From NCBI RefSeq assembly GCF_016919065.1, contig NZ_JAFFQA010000016.1, positions 1 to 64,000 of the forward strand: a stretch of DNA of 64,000 bases, given 5' to 3'. How positions within the stretch are numbered: position 1 is the first letter of the stretch; each line of letters opens with the position of its first letter. The notes beneath the pieces are model-generated. The model made no database searches. It saw only the letters and a list, made by a program, of their open reading frames with translations, and had not been told where the DNA came from. The stretch is from Desulfobulbus rhabdoformis (lineage in GTDB: Bacteria > Desulfobacterota > Desulfobulbia > Desulfobulbales > Desulfobulbaceae). The position numbers and the translations under genes were made by a program. Positions 54,333-64,000 of this stretch are shown one piece after another.

Positions 54333-57300
54333 TTACGACACCGTTTCTTCCTCCTGGCCTGCGTGGGTAAAGGTGTAACCGGGAAGAGGGGAGGAGAGCG
54401 CGTTTGTTGCGGCTCCGCCTGCATCACCTTCTTTCCTGATTTGGCCATCTTCCCATTTCCAGGGCTGTTTTCTTTTTTGTTGCCCAGCATCAATGCGCAG
54501 GGAGGAGCGCTTGCCTTTGTTCTGTGCCTGAGCGATCCCCCAGCCGCCGAAGCCAGCCAGCAACGCTTCAAGCTGGGAAGCATTTTCGGAGCTTGCTTCA
54601 AGCTGGAGCTGTTTGTCTTCTCCCGTTGTGTATGTCTCCGCCAGGGTGGAGTCAACAGAGGGGTTGGGTGCATCTGGCGGGGTCGGGAGGACATCGGGCC
54701 CTTTCTCCTCACTTGCCGGCACCTGTTGTTCTTGCCGGGGCGGCTTCGCTCCATCATCTGTGGCGGCGACCACAGGGCCATGCCCATGGTGGGAGACCCT
54801 CGCTCCAAGGCCAGGAAGAATTTTGTCAAAAACGCCAGGAGGTTGTTCACCCGGCAAGAGATGCTCAGGTTCTAGGAAGTGGGGCGAAACGGTTGTATAT
54901 TTTTCCCAAGAATCGTCTCTGCTATAAGTTTCTTCACCAAGCAGGTGGGAGGCGATCAGGTCAAGAGTCCCCAGGCTGACGCGAGCAAGCCCGATCACTT
55001 TCCCTTCCCGGTTGAGGATGATCTGGCCATTGTCCCCAATGAGAATATCTTCGGTCATGGAGCCCACGAATACATCATCACTGAACCCACCGATCATAAA
55101 GTCGTGTCCTGGACCACCACTGAGCAGATCCTTACCGCCAACGAAAAAGGCTAACGAGCCAATTTTGTACAACGAGCCGTCTTGCCGCCAGGTGATTTGG
55201 CCATTATCGCCAAGAAGCGCATCATTGCCCGTCTCGCCATAAAGCTCGTCGTTTCCAAAACCACCGATCAGGGCGTCTGCGCCGCTGCCTCCATAAAGGA
55301 TGTCATCGCCACCGGAAAGCATAAAGAGGCTTTCCATGACCCTGGGGACAGTATCCTGCAGGACGAGCATACCGTAGTCGCCCAGGAGTTTATCCTCTCC
55401 TGCCTGCCCACTCAGAAAATCGTTCCCACCACTGCCGATAAGGATGTCATCCCCAGAGCCGCCGATGATGGTGTCGTCACCTTCATTATTTCCCGGGCGA
55501 GCGATGAGCGAGGTGATCGATTCGGGAGTGTGCTCACCCTCATAACTGATGCGGCCATAGTCTCCAAAGACAATGAGATCACTGTTCCAGGCTGATCCAT
55601 CGATGGTATCATCTCCTCCTCCACCCAGAATGGCAACAAGACCGTCGTCGACGTTGTTCTCATCAATGAGTGTGACCTGATCATCACCGTCGCCCAAGTC
55701 AAGAACGGTGACCAAGCCTGGTGTGGCCCCCGTGATGGTGAGGTCATCATCACCTGAACCCAGCCAGAAATTGAAACCACCATTGAATCCGCCGGTGGGG
55801 GCATAGGTAATGGTTCCTGCTCCGTTATCGCCAAGACCGGAAACCGCATTGACAGAAAAGACCAGATCACTTCGGCCATTGGTGTTGCCCCGGTCACTTA
55901 TGTTGAGGGTGTTGGTCCCTGCACCATCAAAAATTTCCAGTGCACCCCGAATACCGTCGAGATCACCGGTCAATTCAGCACCATCCGAGCTTACGTTGTA
56001 GGTATCGTTGCCTGAGTCACCATTGACCCTGGTCGTTACTTCAGCCGCACTACTGAAGATATCGAGGCGATCGTTGCCACTGCCTAAGGAAAGCTCAACT
56101 TCTTCAAACGCAGCGTAGGAAATGCCTCCTTCCATGCCCAGACCTGTGATGGTGGAATCGGTCAGACGACCCGTGTTGTTACCGGTATCGACGCTGTCAT
56201 CTACCTCAAGCAAATCCTCCCCTGAACCACCATTCACAGAGAGAGTTCCATTCAATGTATTGAGGCCTGTGAATGCACTGCCAATATGGAGGCGATCATC
56301 ACCATCCGCTGCATTGATAACCGTGGATCCGCTCATGGTGCTTACAACAGTGAGCTGATCGTTACCGCTTCCAAGATCCAGGTTGAGTGATTCGAAATCA
56401 AGATAGCTCAAGCCTGTGCCCATATCCAGACCGGTCAGGGTGGAGTCGGTCAGGACACCACTGTTATCCTCACTTTCCCCACGCTCATTAATCTCCAGGC
56501 TGTCCGCCCCGGTCCCACCAATCAGCGATATCGGGCCCTGCAGTCCGTCAACCAGACCTGCCTCACTCCCCACAATAAAAGAATCGTCGCCACTACCCGC
56601 ATCCACCATAACATTGCCATCACTTTCGCGGAGATGAATTGCATCTTCATCAGCTCCTGTGAAGGCAAGAAGCGTTCCTCCACTCTGGTTGATCAGAAGC
56701 GTATCTTGGCCATCACCTGTCATCAGGGTCGTTGTCCCTAAAATGCTTCCATTGACGGTCAGGGTATCAGCCCCTTTGCCCAGCCGTATGTCAATGCTTT
56801 CCAGTTCGTCATAACCAATCCCGCTTGCCATTCCCAAGCCTGTCAGGCTGTTCTCACTCAGAGTTGCACTGTTGTCTGCCGTATCGCCAGAATCATCAAC
56901 CACCATGCTATCTTCCCCTGCACCACCGATGACGGTGACCGGTCCAACAATGTTGTCAACGAGTTGGCTCAGGTTCCCAAGAACAAAGCGGTCGTTTTCT
57001 TCACCACCGTCCATACGGAGTACACCTCCAAGAGCCCGCAGTGTGAATGTATCCTCTCCGTCCTCGCCAAAAAGCTGCAGAGTACCTGCGGCCTGGTTGA
57101 TAGTGCATCGATCATCACCAGCCCCTGTCGAAAGGGTGGTTGTGCCATTCATGGTGCTTTCAATGATCCAGGTGTCATTGCCGGCACCCTGAGTAATGTC
57201 GAGTGTCTCAAGGTTTTGGTAGGTGATGCCGTCCGCCATTCCCAGGCCGGTAACAGTGGTTTCACTTAGGATTCCGCTGTTATCGCTTGAATCAGTGCTG

Positions 57301-60300
57301 TCATCAAGCGCAAGCAGGTCGTTGCCTGTTCCACCATTAACAACGATTGGCCCGTTTATCAGATTAAGACCAGTCAGGTTGTTGCCAATGAGTATGCGGT
57401 CATCATCGGCCCCGCCTGCAAGTGTGACAGTACCATTCGTTGCATAAAGCGTGAGTCGGTCTGCTCCTGCATTCCCTTCAAGGGTAAGATTGCCTTCACT
57501 TGAGAGGACGAAGAGTTGATCGTCACCATCTGCTGCAGTGATAGCCGTGGAACCACTGATGGTACTTACAACCGTGAGCTGATCGCTACCGCTTCCAAGA
57601 TGCAGGTTGAGTGATTCGAAATCAAGGTAGCTCACGCCGGTGCCCATATCCAGGCCAGTAAGGGTGGAGTCGGTCAAGACACCGCTGTTATCCTCACTTT
57701 CCCCACGCTCATTAATCTCCAGGCTGTCTTCACCTGTCCCACCAATCAGCGATATGGTTCCCAGCAGTCCGTCAACCAGGCCTGCCTCACTCCCCACAAT
57801 AAAAGAATCGTCGCCACTACCCGCATCCACCATAACATTGCCATCACTTTCGCGGAGATGAATTGCATCTTCATCAGCTCCTGTGAAGGCAAGAAGCGTT
57901 CCTCCACTCTGGTTGATCAGAAGCGTATCTTGGCCATCATCTGTCATCAGGGTCGTGGTCCCTAAAATGCTCCCATTGGCGGTAAGGGTATCAGCCCCTT
58001 TGCCCAGCCGTATGTCAATGTTTTCCAGTTCGTCATAACCAATCCCGCTTGCCATTCCCAAGCCTGTCAGGCTGGTCTCACTCAGGGTGGCACTGTTGTC
58101 TGCCGTGTCACCAGAATCATCAACCACCATGCTATCTTCCCCTACACCACCGATGACCGTGACCGGTCCATCAATGTTGTCAACGAGTTGGCTCAGGTTC
58201 CCAAGAACAAAGCGGTCGTTTTCTTCACCACCGTCCATACGGAGTACACCTTCAAGAGCCCGCAGTGTGAATGTATCCTCTCCGGCCTCGCCTAAAAGCT
58301 GCAGAGTACCTGCGGCCCGATTGATAGTGCATTGATCATCACCAGCCCCTGTCGAAAGGGTGGTTGTGCCACTCATGGTGTTTTCAATGACCCAGGTGTC
58401 ATTGCCAGCACCCTGGGTGATGTCGAGTGTTTCAAGGTTTTGGTAGGTGATACCGTCCGCCATTCCCAGGCCGGTAACAGTGGTTTCACTCAGGATTCCG
58501 CTGTTATCGCTTGAATCAGTGCTGTCATCAAGCGCAAGCAAATCGTTGCCTGTTCCACCGTCGACAACGACAGGCCCGTTTATCAAATTAAGACCCGTCA
58601 AATTGTCGCCGATGAGTATGCGATCATCATCGGCCCCGCCTGCAAGCGTGACAGTACCATTCGTTGCATAAAGCGTAAGTCGGTCTGTTCCTGCATTCCC
58701 TTCAAGGGTAAGATTGCCTTCACTGGCGAGGACGAAGAGTTGATCGTCACCATCTGCAGCAGTGATAGCCGTGGAACCACTGATGGTACTTACAACCGTG
58801 AGCTGATCGCTACCGCTTCCAAGCTTCAGGCTGAGTGATTCGAACTCAAGGTAGCTCAAACCTGTGCCCATATCCAGACCGGTCAGGGTGGAGTCGGTCA
58901 GGACACCGCTGTTATCCTCACTTTCCCCACGCTCATTAATCTCCAGGCTGTCAACCCCGGTCCCACCAATCAGCGATATGGTTCCTTGCAGCCAGTCTAC
59001 CAGGCCAGCTTCGCTCCCCAGGACAAAAGCGTCATCGTCACTGCCACTGTCCAGGGTTACCTCACCATCGTTTGCCCGCAGGAAAACACTGTCTTCGCCG
59101 GAGCCTAAACTGGCGAGCAAGGTGCCTGCGTTGTTGTTAATGATCAGGGTGTCTGCGCCCGCATTGGTATCGAGTGTTGTGGTTTCCGTGATGGAACTGT
59201 TGACGGTCAGCAGGTCATTGCCTGTTCCAAGGAGTACATTGATGGTTTCAAGCGTGGCGTAATCAATACCCTGTCCCATTCCCAGGCCGGTAAGACGGGA
59301 GTCGGTGAGTACTGCGCTGTTGTCATTTATGTCACCATAATCGTTGACATCCAGTACATCGTTGCCTGCATCGCCCAAGAGAGTGACAGGCCCGGCAATT
59401 TCGTTGACGGTATTTGCGGTGTTGCCGAGAATGAAATGATCATTGTCTGCACCACCATCAAGAGAGAGGGCTTGTGTCGTTGCCTGGATCCAGATCTCGT
59501 CTTCTCCAGCTTCAGTAAAGAGAGAAAGATTGTGCTCGGATTGCTTGATTGTGACGGTGTCGTTGCCAATGCCTGTGTGGATGGTTGTTAATTCGGCACC
59601 TGTATTTTCGATGGTGAGATTGTCATCGCCTTCGCCTGCACGCAGTTCCATCTGTTCTATGGAGTCATAGATGATGGATCCGGTCATGCCGAGACCGGTG
59701 ATGGTTGTCTCTGTAAGGGTTGCAATGTTGTCACTTTGGTCGGCAGAGTCATCAAGCCAGAGAAGATCGTTGCCTGTCTGACCAAAAACACTGAGATCGG
59801 TTTGGATGAAGTCCATGACCCCATCACTGTTACCGGTGGGTGTCGCCTCGCTGCCAAGATGCAGACGATCGTCGCCCTCGCCCAGGGAAATCGTTGTCGA
59901 TCCAGATGTGATAACGTGCCGCAGGGCTATGACGTCGTCATCACTGCCACTAACAATGGCAACCGATGCACCGATGATTGTTCCCTCAAGATCAAGAATT
60001 GCACCTTTGCCGGGATCCTTGTCCTGGTAATCACCGGTTAGTCGAATATCACTTGACGCCTGTAGGTGGCTGCCGCTTTCAAGAATCAGATCATCACCGG
60101 CATTGAGGATGATGGGCCCGTTTGTCGCTGTAAGCGTTACACCGCTTGTGACAGTGAGGGTGTCATCCTCACCCAAACCAGATTCGGCGTCTAAAGCATC
60201 ATCTGTTGCGGTGATTGAGATGTCAGCAGCGTTGATATTTTCCCAGACTGTAAAGGGGCTCATGGTGGTGATCCACACACTGCCATGGGCGGTGATTCCA

Positions 60301-63300
60301 TCGGTATCAAGACGGATGCCACCAACCTGCAGATGGCCTGTGTTCTGCAGCCAGAGGCCGCCAAGTTGGGTATAGCCCTCGACCCGGCCCATGGAAGCCC
60401 GGATAACATGATCGGCAGCACCGATATTGCCCGTGGCAAAGAGCCAGGCCGCTCCGGCAACGATTGTTTCCTCCTCATCGCCCCGACCGTTATAGATTGC
60501 CCCGTCAGAGCTAATAAAGGCGGTGTATCCAGGTCCGGTTGTTATCCGATCAAGGTAAAGGTCACCGGAAGATTCCGTGAGATAGACATCAAGTGCACTG
60601 TCAATGCGCAGCGTGGAGTTTATCAGGTGGCTGCTGTCGATATCAAGGTCGTTGCCGGACTCGCCAATACCACCAGCCTGGGCTTCGAGCAGTATCCTGT
60701 TGCCGCTGACATCGGCTTCTAAGTCAGCATCATAATCAAGGATGGAGACCATACTTCGCAGGCCAACATCGCCGGCGCTGGACGTGATCTCTCCTACATT
60801 GAGGTGACCATTGGTCTCAAAGAGGTAGATGTCGCCATCTGCTTCGGCGTTGACATGGCCGATGCGCTCGTCCGTGTAAAAAAGATCAATGTCTAAGTAA
60901 TTATCCGCTGTTCCGATACTGCCCAGACCATCATCACTGCCATCGACTGATCGACCGGCGTGAAGGTTGAGTTCATCGGTGCGAATATTGAGGTAGTTGC
61001 CGGCAAAACCATCGAGGATTGAGTCCTCTGCAAAGAGGTCAACCCGCTGTGGTGAATAGATGGTATCCACCACCATGTCACCACTGGTTTCCCAGAGGTA
61101 TACGCCCACTTCGGCCCTGGCCGTCAGCATCGCCCCGGCCCAGAGATTCATGGTAATCGGCGCTTCTTCAAGGCCAACCCCCTTGTCTGCGCCTTCAAGG
61201 ATCAGGCGACCGCCTATAATGTTTAAGGTCGCTGTATTGTTGTCGCTATCATAGATACCGCCACGGGTTTTGAGTTCAATGGTCTGATTCTCACCTGCCT
61301 GAATCGTACCGAGGGCGAGGTCTCTCTCGGAACCGAGATAAATACCCTTTCCAGCGCTGATATTGAGACTGCTGTCGGTATCCTGGCGTTGGGTGAGTCT
61401 GATCTCACTGCCGGTGAGGTTGACGAGACCTGTCTCCAGGCTCCCCTGGGCATGCTCTGCGGTGTCAAAGAGTTGGATGGTGTTTGCGTCTATGACGCGG
61501 GCGTAATACACTTCACCATCTGTCAGGCCGGGAATATCACTGAGGGTGTAAGTACCAAAGGGGCCAAAGTTGATGGCATCACCCGAGGAGAGGCCATGTT
61601 CAGAGCCAAAATTGATGGTCTCTTCCTGGGAGTCAATAACGACGCGATCAGCACTTGCAGTGGCGTCAACGGCAGCCTGTTCCGCAGCAGTGAGAGGGAT
61701 AACCGTTCCTCCTGAACTGAGGTCTCCCTCTGAGGTGGCCAGAGTGATCGTGGTGACGGTTCCCCCGGCCTCGATATCAATGTCCTCGAATTGGCTGATA
61801 CGTGCCTGACTCTGGGTAATATCGATCAGGCCGGTGTCGTCGTCGGTATCCAGGGCATGGGCGTTGGTGTCAAAGAGCTGGATGGTAAATTCATCCACCA
61901 CCCGAACAAAGTAGAGAGTGTTGGCCTGGCCGTCATCGCTGTCCACACCGGGAATATCACTGAGTTTGATCGTTCCCTGGTCGCCAAAGCTCACGGTTTC
62001 ACCGTCGCTCAGGCCATGGAGCGCCCCAAAGCTGATGGTATCGTTATCAGCCTTGATGGAGATCAGAGCCTCTTTTTCGGCAGCAGCCATGGATGCCTTG
62101 GCCTCTGCGGTTCGGTCGGCAATGTCTTCATCGGTGGAACCGGTGATGCTGCTGCCGACAATCTCCATGGTACCGTCTTCATGGAGCAGAATTTTTTGTT
62201 CGGCTTGAAGCGCCCCCACACCACCGCTGACATTCAAGGTGATGGAGTTGCCAATGAGATTGGGGGCCTCAATACGGGTTTGGGTATCTGTGGTTTCCTT
62301 GAGCCAGCCGATTCCCAGCGAGTAACGGAGCTGGTCTTCACTCCAGGTGGCGCCGACTCCAATGGCCTCCACATCGGACAAATGATGTTCTGTCCCCGTG
62401 GTGGTGCTGGTCGCAAGATCAATGGCGAGAGAGGAGGCAGCATCTTCAGCCGTTGCGGCTAACTGGATGGTCTGGTCATCAACCACGATAACGTAATAGA
62501 GCTTGCCATCCTCCAACCCCTCGATGGCATCGCCGCCGTTGGTTTGGTAGAGAACCCCGGTCCCGGTGGTCAGCAGATGGGTGCCGAGGGTGATGGTATC
62601 CAGTGTACCATCCACCGCGATTGTGGGGTTGAAGTCCGTCAGATACCCTGTGAATCCGGAATCATAGGTCCAGTCGCTTTGGTAGGTATCTCCCAATACC
62701 GCATAGCGCTGATGCAGGTTATGGAATTCCAGGGTGCGTTTATCCTCTTCAAGATCGATGCGTTCATCATCCCAGCCCAGAGTCTCCTGATACTGGTCGC
62801 GTTCAGCCTCGCTGAAATGAAATGCATAGGTTGCACTGTAGGCAAGCATCTGCACCAGAGTGGCCCTGCCAGCCTCGGTCGCCTGTTCAATATCCACGGC
62901 CTCACCGGCCAGGGCAGCTTCCCGCGTCTCAGCCAGGGATACGCTGTAGAGCAGCTGGTCGCCCTCAAGCTGAGTAACGCTGTCAATGATGGCGTAGTAG
63001 GTCTGCTGTTCGCCAAGTCCACCAATGGCTGTCCCGGTGAGGGTGGAGTAGAGCAGGGCGTCGCCGGTTTGGAGTTCACTTGCGGTTGTCAGCAGCAGGG
63101 TGTCGGTTGCGCCATCAACCTCCAACCTGGTGTCAAAGCTCAAGCTTTCGCCCCGACGATAGCTCCAGTAGCTGTGATATTCATTGCTAATGGTATCCTT
63201 ATAGGCCTGCTGGTTTTCGTCGCTGCCCTCACCGTCAAAAAGATTCATGGCATCCCAGAGATCAGCCAGCTCCTCGGTGGTGCGAACATCCGTGCCTTCG

Positions 63301-64000
63301 ATGGTGTTGGCGTCAATCAGGTCACCGTGCTCAACGGTGATGCTGAGATCACCACTTTGCGACTCCACCGTGACCAGGCGCAGATCACCGCTGATTTCGC
63401 TGAGTGATATATCTTCATAGGCCAGGGCCGTCAGGGAATCGGCGGTGGCATCCGTTCCGTAGTCGCCATCGGAGTTGGTATCGATGTACAAGGCCTGCGA
63501 GTCAGAGCCGATGTGACCCGTCTCGGAGATCAGGGTGATGTTTTCACCGCTGACAAGGGTGTCCCCATTTTCGGCCAGGATACTGCCCTCGGCGGTGATC
63601 CAGACATCGTTGCTGTCGGAAGTGACCGACTCAATCGTCAGCAGCCCCTCGGTTTCATCGATGGCAACAAATCCCTGGGCTGTGGCGTAGAGCGTGCCTC
63701 CATAGAGATCTGTATGGACCGCGGTGAGAGTCTCGGTGTCGCTGGCAGAGGAACCGATGGTCCCTTGAGATGCCGTGAGATCCAGGGAGCGGCTGCGGAC
63801 CACGGCCCGATTATTCCCCTGAAGAATGGAACCCTCACGCGAGGTGATTTTTGTTTCACCGGCAGTGTTGCTGATGGTGCCCTTCAGGTTGATGGTACTG
63901 TCTGAACTCAGGGTAATGGTTCCCGTATCAGAGCCCATAAACTCAATGCCAATACCGTAATCAGCCTTGACGCTGTTGTAGTTGTAGCTGATCCGTCCGA
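54333..64000 (-). CDS. Giant repetitive RTX/beta-solenoid exported protein (partial, N-terminus outside window)
   Basis: The frame is open to the window edge with no stop, so at least 3,222 residues are encoded and the N-terminus is missing. The first ~1,300 visible residues are beta-solenoid-like (SGENITLISETGHIGSD, NVSGGVGALQAEQKI, DLALGTIQAGENQTIELK), as in filamentous adhesins. A tandem array of about ten ~136-residue units follows; each has a core such as LDDSTDSSDNSGILSETTVT and TGLGM. After that come classic RTX Ca-binding nonapeptides (GGSGDDILIGSGGNDFLSG, GGSGADALIGGFGNDELYG) and a ~270-residue Pro/Glu-rich tail. It is a probable surface adhesin or matrix protein. Downstream genes encode its likely export machine. 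Acidic (Asp-rich) composition fits Ca-driven folding outside the cell. Confidence 0.9.
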   Translation of the reverse strand, partial: GRISYNYNSVKADYGIGIEFMGSDTGTITLSSDSTINLKGTISNTAGETKITSREGSILQGNNRAVVRSRSLDLTASQGTIGSSASDTETLTAVHTDLYGGTLYATAQGFVAIDETEGLLTIESVTSDSNDVWITAEGSILAENGDTLVSGENITLISETGHIGSDSQALYIDTNSDGDYGTDATADSLTALAYEDISLSEISGDLRLVTVESQSGDLSITVEHGDLIDANTIEGTDVRTTEELADLWDAMNLFDGEGSDENQQAYKDTISNEYHSYWSYRRGESLSFDTRLEVDGATDTLLLTTASELQTGDALLYSTLTGTAIGGLGEQQTYYAIIDSVTQLEGDQLLYSVSLAETREAALAGEAVDIEQATEAGRATLVQMLAYSATYAFHFSEAERDQYQETLGWDDERIDLEEDKRTLEFHNLHQRYAVLGDTYQSDWTYDSGFTGYLTDFNPTIAVDGTLDTITLGTHLLTTGTGVLYQTNGGDAIEGLEDGKLYYVIVVDDQTIQLAATAEDAASSLAIDLATSTTTGTEHHLSDVEAIGVGATWSEDQLRYSLGIGWLKETTDTQTRIEAPNLIGNSITLNVSGGVGALQAEQKILLHEDGTMEIVGSSITGSTDEDIADRTAEAKASMAAAEKEALISIKADNDTISFGALHGLSDGETVSFGDQGTIKLSDIPGVDSDDGQANTLYFVRVVDEFTIQLFDTNAHALDTDDDTGLIDITQSQARISQFEDIDIEAGGTVTTITLATSEGDLSSGGTVIPLTAAEQAAVDATASADRVVIDSQEETINFGSEHGLSSGDAINFGPFGTYTLSDIPGLTDGEVYYARVIDANTIQLFDTAEHAQGSLETGLVNLTGSEIRLTQRQDTDSSLNISAGKGIYLGSERDLALGTIQAGENQTIELKTRGGIYDSDNNTATLNIIGGRLILEGADKGVGLEEAPITMNLWAGAMLTARAEVGVYLWETSGDMVVDTIYSPQRVDLFAEDSILDGFAGNYLNIRTDELNLHAGRSVDGSDDGLGSIGTADNYLDIDLFYTDERIGHVNAEADGDIYLFETNGHLNVGEITSSAGDVGLRSMVSILDYDADLEADVSGNRILLEAQAGGIGESGNDLDIDSSHLINSTLRIDSALDVYLTESSGDLYLDRITTGPGYTAFISSDGAIYNGRGDEEETIVAGAAWLFATGNIGAADHVIRASMGRVEGYTQLGGLWLQNTGHLQVGGIRLDTDGITAHGSVWITTMSPFTVWENINAADISITATDDALDAESGLGEDDTLTVTSGVTLTATNGPIILNAGDDLILESGSHLQASSDIRLTGDYQDKDPGKGAILDLEGTIIGASVAIVSGSDDDVIALRHVITSGSTTISLGEGDDRLHLGSEATPTGNSDGVMDFIQTDLSVFGQTGNDLLWLDDSADQSDNIATLTETTITGLGMTGSIIYDSIEQMELRAGEGDDNLTIENTGAELTTIHTGIGNDTVTIKQSEHNLSLFTEAGEDEIWIQATTQALSLDGGADNDHFILGNTANTVNEIAGPVTLLGDAGNDVLDVNDYGDINDNSAVLTDSRLTGLGMGQGIDYATLETINVLLGTGNDLLTVNSSITETTTLDTNAGADTLIINNNAGTLLASLGSGEDSVFLRANDGEVTLDSGSDDDAFVLGSEAGLVDWLQGTISLIGGTGVDSLEINERGESEDNSGVLTDSTLTGLDMGTGLSYLEFESLSLKLGSGSDQLTVVSTISGSTAITAADGDDQLFVLASEGNLTLEGNAGTDRLTLYATNGTVTLAGGADDDRILIGDNLTGLNLINGPVVVDGGTGNDLLALDDSTDSSDNSGILSETTVTGLGMADGITYQNLETLDITQGAGNDTWVIENTMSGTTTLSTGAGDDQCTINRAAGTLQLLGEAGEDTFTLRALEGVLRMDGGEENDRFVLGNLSQLVDNIDGPVTVIGGVGEDSMVVDDSGDTADNSATLSETSLTGLGMASGIGYDELENIDIRLGKGADTLTANGSILGTTTLMTDDGQDTLLINQSGGTLLAFTGADEDAIHLRESDGNVMVDAGSGDDSFIVGSEAGLVDGLLGTISLIGGTGEDSLEINERGESEDNSGVLTDSTLTGLDMGTGVSYLDFESLNLHLGSGSDQLTVVSTISGSTAITAADGDDQLFVLSSEGNLTLEGNAGADRLTLYATNGTVTLAGGADDDRILIGNNLTGLNLINGPIVVNGGTGNDLLALDDSTDSSDNSGILSETTVTGLGMADGITYQNLETLDITQGAGNDTWIIESTMNGTTTLSTGAGDDRCTINQAAGTLQLFGEDGEDTFTLRALGGVLRMDGGEENDRFVLGNLSQLVDNIVGPVTVIGGAGEDSMVVDDSGDTADNSATLSENSLTGLGMASGIGYDELESIDIRLGKGADTLTVNGSILGTTTLMTGDGQDTLLINQSGGTLLAFTGADEDAIHLRESDGNVMVDAGSGDDSFIVGSEAGLVDGLQGPISLIGGTGADSLEINERGESEDNSGVLTDSTLTGLDMGTGLSYLDFESLNLDLGSGNDQLTVVSTMSGSTVINAADGDDRLHIGSAFTGLNTLNGTLSVNGGSGEDLLEVDDSVDTGNNTGRLTDSTITGLGMEGGISYAAFEEVELSLGSGNDRLDIFSSAAEVTTRVNGDSGNDTYNVSSDGAELTGDLDGIRGALEIFDGAGTNTLNISDRGNTNGRSDLVFSVNAVSGLGDNGAGTITYAPTGGFNGGFNFWLGSGDDDLTITGATPGLVTVLDLGDGDDQVTLIDENNVDDGLVAILGGGGDDTIDGSAWNSDLIVFGDYGRISYEGEHTPESITSLIARPGNNEGDDTIIGGSGDDILIGSGGNDFLSGQAGEDKLLGDYGMLVLQDTVPRVMESLFMLSGGDDILYGGSGADALIGGFGNDELYGETGNDALLGDNGQITWRQDGSLYKIGSLAFFVGGKDLLSGGPGHDFMIGGFSDDVFVGSMTEDILIGDNGQIILNREGKVIGLARVSLGTLDLIASHLLGEETYSRDDSWEKYTTVSPHFLEPEHLLPGEQPPGVFDKILPGLGARVSHHGHGPVVAATDDGAKPPRQEQQVPASEEKGPDVLPTPPDAPNPSVDSTLAETYTTGEDKQLQLEASSENASQLEALLAGFGGWGIAQAQNKGKRSSLRIDAGQQKRKQPWKWEDGQIRKEGDAGGAATNALSSPLPGYTFTHAGQEEETVS
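56330..58980 (-). repeat. 1,224-bp tandem super-repeat inside the giant gene
   Basis: The same sequence recurs with a period of 1,224 bases, for example at about 56,416, 57,640 and 58,864, and again at 57,223 and 58,447. One period equals 408 codons, which is three 136-residue units. The copies are nearly identical in DNA, about 2.2 periods in all, showing recent duplication or gene conversion within the coding region. Confidence 0.88.

Noticed and set aside
1..64000. CRISPR array, integron or prophage
   Set aside because: Repeats found are dispersed and palindromic, not regularly spaced; no cas, integrase, transposase or phage structural gene seen.

Overview
The window looks like chromosomal DNA of an anaerobic Desulfobacterota bacterium, most likely a Desulfobulbia-type sulfate reducer or relative. 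This placement is inferred from gene content: a cobalamin-dependent methionine synthase split into core and reactivation proteins, a homocitrate synthase (nifV), an AmrS-type radical SAM enzyme, a GAF protein with a Cys-rich tail, and many PAS/GAF sensors. No rRNA, tRNA, CRISPR array, transposase or phage gene was seen.

Layout. 0-7 kb: a truncated AraC/PchR-type regulator with a strong terminator, a giant ankyrin/LprI/PA14-like envelope protein, a DUF2721 membrane protein, an aldo/keto reductase and a helix-hairpin-helix protein with a poly-lysine tail. 7.4-10.6 kb: an unrecognised 397-aa protein and two alpha/beta-hydrolase esterases. 10.6-19.8 kb: a phosphate-acquisition block with an exported beta-propeller phytase-like protein divergent from pstS-pstC-pstA-pstB, then a second pstS and a Fic-like protein whose catalytic His is Gln. 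19.7-25.4 kb: a methionine synthase operon (reactivation protein, MetH-like paralog, core MetH, small hypothetical) preceded by a cobalamin riboswitch. 25.5-30.5 kb: a group IV PLP decarboxylase, a SET-domain protein, a class III aminotransferase and a PatD-like aminoaldehyde dehydrogenase, which together look like an amine route. 31.1-33.2 kb: NAD salvage (pncB, pncA). 33.7-36.3 kb: nifV behind a sigma-54-type promoter, then srkA. 36.5-44.5 kb: a large hybrid histidine kinase, a GAF protein, an orphan PhnD-like binding protein and a PAS/LuxR regulator. 44.5-47.3 kb: amrS, a ferric-reductase-like membrane protein and a YceI protein.

47.3-64.0 kb (minus strand) is the most striking region. A giant repetitive RTX/beta-solenoid protein (over 3,200 residues, running off the window) is followed by a GAF-HlyD membrane fusion protein, a PqqD/M50-peptidase/HlyD fusion, a short SecA-like ATPase and a small HlyD-type adaptor, ending at a bidirectional terminator. 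No ABC exporter or TolC is present. This looks like a dedicated export machine for the giant protein, built on a SecA paralog and a membrane metallopeptidase; that role is inference.

Two dispersed repeat families occupy the intergenic regions: a 141-158 bp MITE-like element with terminal inverted repeats (six copies, with compensatory changes in an internal stem), and a short hairpin repeat with arms CCTGAATCCGTGA / TCACGGATTCAGG (five hairpins plus two half copies). Several automatic N-terminal extensions (phytase, the GAF protein, the second esterase) are translated repeat sequence and were trimmed.
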